Assembly (NCBI GenBank): GCA_002506015.1
Contig: DAWR01000124.1
Location: 1,562 to 12,075 of the forward strand
Origin: Candidatus Methanogasteraceae archaeon UBA261
Lineage (GTDB): Archaea; Halobacteriota; Methanosarcinia; Methanosarcinales; Methanogasteraceae
Reading direction: 5' to 3'
DNA: 10,514 nucleotides
This document shows positions 6,728-10,514 of this stretch, piece by piece. Each line of letters opens with the position of its first letter. Position 1 is the stretch's first letter. The translations under genes were made by a program, and so were the position numbers. The notes under the pieces are model-generated. The model did no database searches. It saw nothing but the letters and a program-made list of their open reading frames with translations, and was not told the origin of the DNA.

Positions 6728-7525
6728 ATGGATGAATTCGAAGAATTGAAGAAGAAGATATCCGAGGACAAGAACTTCAGTTGCGCTCAGTACAAGGATC
6801 CGTATCTGAAGCGGAGATTTGCGATCAGGATGCGTGCCACGACTACGAAATCGTACCGTGAGTATATGGGGCTGCTTGACACGGATCCGGAGGAATACCC
6901 TATCCTGCTGAGCGTCCTGACAGTGAATGTCACCGAGTTCTTCAGGGACACAAGCGTCTTTGAGGAGGTGAAACACGTTCTGGAACTTGCGATCAAGGCA
7001 AAACAGGAGAATCATCGGAATTCCATGCGCATCTGGAGTGCGGGCTGTTCGGACGGGTCCGAGGCGTACACAATAGCGATGCTCTCAGATCATATCCTTG
7101 GCACAGAGACGAGCAGTTTCAAGGTCAATATCTATGCAACCGATATCGATGACAGTTCCTTGAAGAGGGGCAGGGACGGAATATACAAACCCGATCTTCT
7201 GAAGGGGGTTGCGAAACCATATCTGCAGAAGTATTTCAACAAAGTTGACGGCGGCTATCAGGTGACTAACTCCGCCAAAAAGATTGTTACGTTCAAGAGA
7301 AACGATCTGATTAACGAGCGACCGCTTCCGATGATGGACATGATATTCTGCAGAAACGTTGTGATATACTTCTCACGAGAGCTGCAGACGAAGCTCTTCA
7401 TGAACTTCTACAATTCATTGGTTAAAGGCGGTTATTTTGTTATGGGAAAGACCGAGACACTGGTCGGCGAAGCAAGAGATAAATTTATACCAGTGAATAA
7501 TAAAGAACGAATCTACCAGAAGTAA
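6728..7525 (+). CDS. cheR: CheR, SAM-dependent chemoreceptor methyltransferase
   Basis: CheR transfers methyl groups from S-adenosylmethionine to receptor glutamates, opposing CheB. The 265-residue protein shows the family order: N-terminal helical domain with NVTEFFRD at residues 67-74, then the SAM-binding Rossmann domain with RIWSAGCSDGSEAYT at 101-115, the acidic loop YATDIDDSSL, and the CRNVVIYF strand at 208-215 followed by GGYFVMGKTETL. The usual GEEPYS part of the SAM motif is GSEAYT here, a mild departure that keeps the central glutamate. It starts 1 nt after the cheD stop, with GGTGA 6 nt upstream inside cheD. No C-terminal TPR extension is present. Confidence 0.95.
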   Translation: MDEFEELKKKISEDKNFSCAQYKDPYLKRRFAIRMRATTTKSYREYMGLLDTDPEEYPILLSVLTVNVTEFFRDTSVFEEVKHVLELAIKAKQENHRNSMRIWSAGCSDGSEAYTIAMLSDHILGTETSSFKVNIYATDIDDSSLKRGRDGIYKPDLLKGVAKPYLQKYFNKVDGGYQVTNSAKKIVTFKRNDLINERPLPMMDMIFCRNVVIYFSRELQTKLFMNFYNSLVKGGYFVMGKTETLVGEARDKFIPVNNKERIYQK

Positions 7526-7529
7526 TACT

Positions 7530-8453
7530 ATGGCACAGGAAAAGGTTGTCACGTGGTTGGAGGGGAAGCTTTTCTTCGTGGATACCTACGCCGCGCGAGC
7601 GAACTGGGTACCATGCAAGGTTGTGTTGACCTACGGCGGAATCTGGCTAATGTACGGCAACGAGAAGAGGGGCGTTCCATTAGCATCGATTGCCAGTCTC
7701 GGAAGAGAGGTCTCAAAGAAACTGATAGGCAATGTTTCAGACTATCTCTCGATTGCGTATGTTGTCGGGGGCAAGGAGACAACAGTTGCAATCACCGGAC
7801 AGTCTGCGCAGCTCAAGAAGCTGAAAAAATACATAATGTTTCTGCAACTCAACAAAAAACCAGTGTACATACTCCACCCGGCAAAAGTCGGGGGTGCAAT
7901 CCAGGATAAGGTCTCGTGGGAGCAGGGCATCTTAAACGTCGTGTGGACGCCGGGCGGCGCAGCCGACAAACTCGTTGTCCAGCGCAAGTCAGGAAACGTC
8001 GAGATTGCCATGGGCGAAATCGAGATGATCCGGACCGAGAACCAGAAGATCAATGGAAAGCCGCAGACGATTGCAAATATAAAACATTCCAGTGCTGACA
8101 ACGTCTATAATACTTTCATACTCGCAGGAATTCAGAATTCGCTCATCGAATACATCAACGATCACCTGAAAGAACAGGGTGTAATATCCGGGCATGAAGA
8201 CGGTGTGGCGGGCGGAGGGGGTGGCGGTGACGCCGCGCTCGAGGGACTCGAGGACGAGATACTGGTCGCGCTCTATTCCGGCGTATCCGCGCTCGAGGTG
8301 CCCACCTTCATGGACGGCACAGATGTGGATCAGGTCGAGGAGATCTACGACAAACTGATCTCGTACGGACTCGTAGAACTGGTCCGTCTCAGGAAGGATG
8401 TCAAACTGACAGCGAAAGGTAGAAATATAGTGAACAAGAAAATGCAGATGTAG
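7530..8453 (+). CDS. cheF: CheF, archaeal chemotaxis-archaellum adaptor (DUF439 family)
   Basis: CheF is an archaea-specific protein which in Halobacterium interacts with CheY, CheC and CheD on one side and archaellum accessory proteins (FlaCE/ArlCE) on the other, carrying the chemotactic signal to the motor. The 307-residue protein has no signal peptide or membrane segment. An N-terminal body (about 1-220) is followed by a glycine run at residues 228-233. A C-terminal domain with winged-helix character then contains LEDEILVALYSGVSALEVP and KLISYGLVELVRL, ending in LTAKGRNIV. Assignment rests on recognition of the family style and on its place between cheR and cheY, since no catalytic motif exists. 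It starts 4 nt after cheR and ends in TAG, in the same frame as cheY. Confidence 0.85.
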   Translation: MAQEKVVTWLEGKLFFVDTYAARANWVPCKVVLTYGGIWLMYGNEKRGVPLASIASLGREVSKKLIGNVSDYLSIAYVVGGKETTVAITGQSAQLKKLKKYIMFLQLNKKPVYILHPAKVGGAIQDKVSWEQGILNVVWTPGGAADKLVVQRKSGNVEIAMGEIEMIRTENQKINGKPQTIANIKHSSADNVYNTFILAGIQNSLIEYINDHLKEQGVISGHEDGVAGGGGGGDAALEGLEDEILVALYSGVSALEVPTFMDGTDVDQVEEIYDKLISYGLVELVRLRKDVKLTAKGRNIVNKKMQM

Positions 8454-8461
8454 GGAACCAA

Positions 8462-8467
8462 AGGAGG
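8462..8467 (+). promoter_or_regulatory. Strong Shine-Dalgarno before cheY, spaced for an ATC start
   Basis: AGGAGG, the best ribosome site in the window, lies 7 nt before ATC at 8475 but 19 nt before the first in-frame ATG at 8487. No ATG, GTG or TTG exists in frame between the cheF stop (8451) and 8487. The site therefore argues that translation begins near 8475. Confidence 0.7.
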
Positions 8468-8486
8468 GGTTAGTATCGCAAACATA

Positions 8487-8834
8487 ATGCTTGTGGACGA
8501 CTCGAAGTTCATGCGGGCTCTCTTGAAGAAGGTCATGGCGAGTGCGCATAACATCGTGGGGGAAGCAGAGAATGGAGTTGAGGCGGTCGATATGTATGAG
8601 CAATTATCGCCAGACATTGTACTGATGGATATCGTAATGCCACACATGGACGGAATACTTGCAACGAGCAACATCGTGGGCAAGCACCCTGATGCGAAGA
8701 TCATCATGTGCACGTCTGTTGGGCAGGATGAGAAGGTGAAGGCTGCAATCAAAGCCGGCGCCAGGGGATACATCACAAAGCCATTCCAGGGACCAAGTGT
8801 CCTGAAGGAAGTCGAGAGTTTACTGGGTCAGTAA
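8487..8834 (+). CDS. cheY: CheY, chemotaxis response regulator
   Basis: CheY is a single receiver domain, phosphorylated by CheA, that signals to the archaellum motor, here presumably through CheF. Counted from the possible upstream start at 8475 (119 residues), the acidic pair is D8/D9 in LVDDS, the phospho-acceptor is D52 in LMDIVMP, and T80, Y99 and K102 (YITKPF) complete the active site. The listed start at 8487 is the only standard start codon in frame and gives 115 residues. It trims the first beta strand to MLVDDS and is 19 nt from the Shine-Dalgarno. Starting at ATC 8475 would give the normal N-terminus MANIMLVDDS. Either way the receiver domain is essentially complete. The stop is 2 nt before the first cheC. 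Confidence 0.93.
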   Translation: MLVDDSKFMRALLKKVMASAHNIVGEAENGVEAVDMYEQLSPDIVLMDIVMPHMDGILATSNIVGKHPDAKIIMCTSVGQDEKVKAAIKAGARGYITKPFQGPSVLKEVESLLGQ

Positions 8835-8836
8835 TC

Positions 8837-9439
8837 ATGATTGGAATGGAAACCCTCAGAGAACTGAAGAGGCTCGGGGATCAGAGCGCGGAGATGGTGG
8901 TCGAATCGCTTGCCGAGATGACAGCGATGGAGGTTGTAATGGAGGTCTCTGCCGTCAACCTGGCCGAGATCGAACAGATTCCTGCAACAATCGGCATAAC
9001 CGATGACGCCATGATCGGGCTCTTTGTGCGCTTCACTGGCGAACTTCCGGGATCGGTTCTGACAATGCTCTCGATTCCGTCTGCTCAGAAGCTTGCCGAC
9101 ATCATGCTTGCGGGCATGGGTGACGAGCCATCCGATGGAGATGTGCTCTCTGAGATGCAGCAGTCAGCGGTCGAGGAGATCGGAAACATCATCACATCAT
9201 CGTTCATCGATGTCTGGGCAAACGAGTTCACAACGGCACTCACCCAGACACCGCCCGCGTTCGTGTGTGATTATGTTCCATCGGTAATCGATTCTGCGCT
9301 TGCGAGAGCATCCGAGAAAGGGGATTTCGCTGTGGTCTTCAATAGCGCAATCCGTATCACGGACCAGGGCATCGACTGCCACATTCTGGTGCTTCCCGAT
9401 CCTGACAAGATGCAGATGATGTTTGATAGTATGGAGTGA
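8837..9439 (+). CDS. cheC: CheC-family CheY-P phosphatase, first copy
   Basis: CheC-type phosphatases remove phosphate from CheY-P and so end or tune the signal. The 200-residue protein keeps the family active-site motif S-x3-E-x2-N-x22-P in its second half (S110, E114 and N117 in SAVEEIGN, proline 23 residues later). The pseudo-symmetric first site at the N-terminus, usually ExxN in an EIGNIGAG context, reads RLGD and lacks both key residues, so only one site is likely to be active. Length is normal for CheC. The start at 8837 is 2 nt after cheY; an ATG at 8846 is also possible, as the ribosome site is weak. The next gene is a close paralogue. Confidence 0.93.
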   Translation: MIGMETLRELKRLGDQSAEMVVESLAEMTAMEVVMEVSAVNLAEIEQIPATIGITDDAMIGLFVRFTGELPGSVLTMLSIPSAQKLADIMLAGMGDEPSDGDVLSEMQQSAVEEIGNIITSSFIDVWANEFTTALTQTPPAFVCDYVPSVIDSALARASEKGDFAVVFNSAIRITDQGIDCHILVLPDPDKMQMMFDSME

Positions 9440-9442
9440 GTT

Positions 9443-10036
9443 ATGGTCAAACTTGAAAATCTTGAAACATTGAAGGGGATGGGGGATACCAGCGCAGCAA
9501 TGGTTATGGAGTCGCTTTCTGAGATGCTTTGCATGGAAGTTGAGATGGATGTCTCAGCCGTTCATGTGGATACGATCAAGAGCATTCCCGAGGTCCTCGA
9601 ACTGCCTGGTGGTGTGATTGTCGGGGCTTCTGTGGGCTTTTCCGGGGACATAACCGGAACAGTGCTCACGATTCTCTCGGTCGAGAGCGCACGCAAGATG
9701 GCTGACATCCTGCTCGCAGGAATGGATGAGGAGGCGCCAACAGATGGTCTCACCGAGATGCAGGAGTCTGCGATACTTGAGATCGGAAACATCCTGACAT
9801 CACCGTTCATCGATGTGATGGCAGATGCCACATCCATGGTGTTGACGCAGAGTCCGCCATCAATTGCGTGTGACGTACTGAGCACTCTGATCGATCAGTC
9901 TATGAACGGGTCTCAGACAAGCGATTTTGCGATCGTCTTCAACAGCGCGCTGCATGTCGTGAATCAGGACATCGACTGCAACATCCTGATGCTGCCGGAT
10001 CCTGACACAATCGAGCTGTTATTCAAGAGCCTGTGA
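9443..10036 (+). CDS. cheC: CheC-family CheY-P phosphatase, second copy
   Basis: This is a tandem paralogue of the preceding gene; by eye about half the residues are identical, including matching stretches such as MEVSAV/MDVSAV, LTQTPP/LTQSPP, FAVVFNSA/FAIVFNSA and LPDPD. The 197-residue protein keeps the second active-site motif (S109, E113 and N116 in SAILEIGN, proline 23 residues on). The N-terminal site again lacks the E and N, reading GMGD. A phosphatase role on CheY-P is expected, with CheD or CheF as possible partners. The ATG follows the first cheC stop by 3 nt, with GGAG 6 nt upstream overlapping that gene's end. It is the last gene of the operon and its stop is 2 nt from the convergent metG stop. 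Confidence 0.92.
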   Translation: MVKLENLETLKGMGDTSAAMVMESLSEMLCMEVEMDVSAVHVDTIKSIPEVLELPGGVIVGASVGFSGDITGTVLTILSVESARKMADILLAGMDEEAPTDGLTEMQESAILEIGNILTSPFIDVMADATSMVLTQSPPSIACDVLSTLIDQSMNGSQTSDFAIVFNSALHVVNQDIDCNILMLPDPDTIELLFKSL

Positions 10037-10038
10037 AA

Positions 10039-10514
10039 TTACCGCACAGCGGTTCCTGCAGGAGCCTCGCGCTCCGGCACAAGCAGGATCGCACCATCGG
10101 AATCAGAATCAGCGGCAAGGAGCATGCCCTCTGATCTGACACCGAAGAGCGTTGCCGGCAGCATGTTTGCGAGAACCACGATCCGCATCCCGATGAGATC
10201 GTCCGGCTTGTGAGTCTCCGCAATCCCTGCGACGATCTGCCGATTTCTGCCCTCGCCAAGATCAACTGCGAGCTTCAGCAGTTTCTTCGATTTCTTGATC
10301 GGCTCCGCCTGCAGAATCGTTCCGACGCGGATATCAAGCTCTGAAAACTCCTCATACGTAACGTGCTTCTTCTTTGTCGCCATTCTTACCCGTTCATCAA
10401 GAATTGCCTCCATCTCCTTGATCGTTTTGTCCTCGATCTTTGTGAAGAGTACGGTAGGCGTAGGAAGCGGCTGTCCCGCCGCAATCTCCCCAGTTGCTTC
10501 GTTATAATGCGTAT
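10039..10514 (-). CDS. metG: Methionyl-tRNA synthetase, C-terminal tRNA-binding domain (partial)
   Basis: Methionyl-tRNA synthetase charges tRNA-Met with methionine; only its C-terminal end is in the window. The frame is open from the right edge to TAA at 10039. The first part, with AGQPLPTPTVLFTKIEDK, matches the linker that ends the catalytic core in many MetG proteins (PLF-KIED). The rest is the OB-fold tRNA-binding domain (EMAP II/Arc1p type): FSELDIRVGTILQAE, LLKLAVDLG, RQIVAGIAE, IGMRIVVLANMLPATLFGVRSEGMLLAA. The frame runs through the ATG at 10413 without a break and its upstream part is MetG-like, so this is a fused domain and not a free-standing tRNA-binding protein. The N-terminal catalytic part lies beyond the edge. 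Confidence 0.9.
   Translation of the reverse strand, partial: THYNEATGEIAAGQPLPTPTVLFTKIEDKTIKEMEAILDERVRMATKKKHVTYEEFSELDIRVGTILQAEPIKKSKKLLKLAVDLGEGRNRQIVAGIAETHKPDDLIGMRIVVLANMLPATLFGVRSEGMLLAADSDSDGAILLVPEREAPAGTAVR

Noticed and set aside
7989..8603. A 204-codon open frame on the minus strand across cheF and cheY
   Set aside because: It overlaps two well-supported genes, has no recognisable motif and no ribosome site was seen; taken as a shadow frame.
10039..10413. Free-standing tRNA-binding protein starting at the ATG at 10413
   Set aside because: The frame continues to the window edge with MetG-typical sequence (PLPTPTVLFTKIEDK), so it is the C-terminal domain of a longer synthetase.
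1..10514. CRISPR arrays, tRNA/rRNA genes, insertion sequences, prophage or defence islands
   Set aside because: No repeat-spacer pattern, tRNA-like cloverleaf, transposase motif or terminal inverted repeat was seen; nearly all of the window is explained by ordinary genes.

Overview
The window looks like a euryarchaeal chromosome fragment of roughly 50% GC, most likely from a methanogen or a relative (Methanomicrobia/Archaeoglobi-type gene content); the species cannot be told from the sequence. Evidence for Archaea: a transcription factor S gene (TFS), the archaea-only chemotaxis adaptor CheF, TATA boxes in place of -35/-10 promoters, and two genes whose TATA-to-ATG distance (about 26-28 nt) implies leaderless mRNAs.

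Layout. (1) 1-704, minus strand: an ABC-2/NatA-type ABC transporter ATPase, cut by the left edge so its C-terminus is missing. (2) 705-871: a divergent promoter region. (3) 872-2191: an AAA-family ATPase with a DUF4143-type C-terminal region, probably leaderless. (4) 2433-2744: TFS, the archaeal transcript-cleavage factor, also probably leaderless. (5) 2745-3007: a 263-nt non-coding stretch that ends in the promoter of the chemotaxis operon. It carries an 8-bp perfect inverted repeat around the TATA box, an 11-bp palindrome and repeated TGAG/CTGAG words. (6) 3008-10036, plus strand: eight tightly packed chemotaxis genes, cheB-cheA-cheD-cheR-cheF-cheY-cheC-cheC. (7) 10039-10514, minus strand: the C-terminal tRNA-binding domain of methionyl-tRNA synthetase, cut by the right edge and convergent with the last cheC with only 2 nt between the stop codons.

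How the genes work together. CheA is the receptor-coupled histidine kinase. It passes phosphate to CheY (motility output) and CheB (methylesterase). CheR and CheB methylate and demethylate receptors, and CheD deamidates receptors. CheC proteins dephosphorylate CheY-P, and CheF connects CheY/CheC/CheD to the archaellum motor. No cheW, receptor (MCP) or archaellum gene lies in the window, so those parts must be encoded elsewhere.

Points most worth a second look: the inverted repeat flanking the che TATA box; the CheY start, where a strong Shine-Dalgarno is correctly spaced for an ATC codon and not for the only ATG; the single in-frame TAG separating CheF from CheY; and the tandem CheC pair in which both copies have lost the first of the two family active sites.
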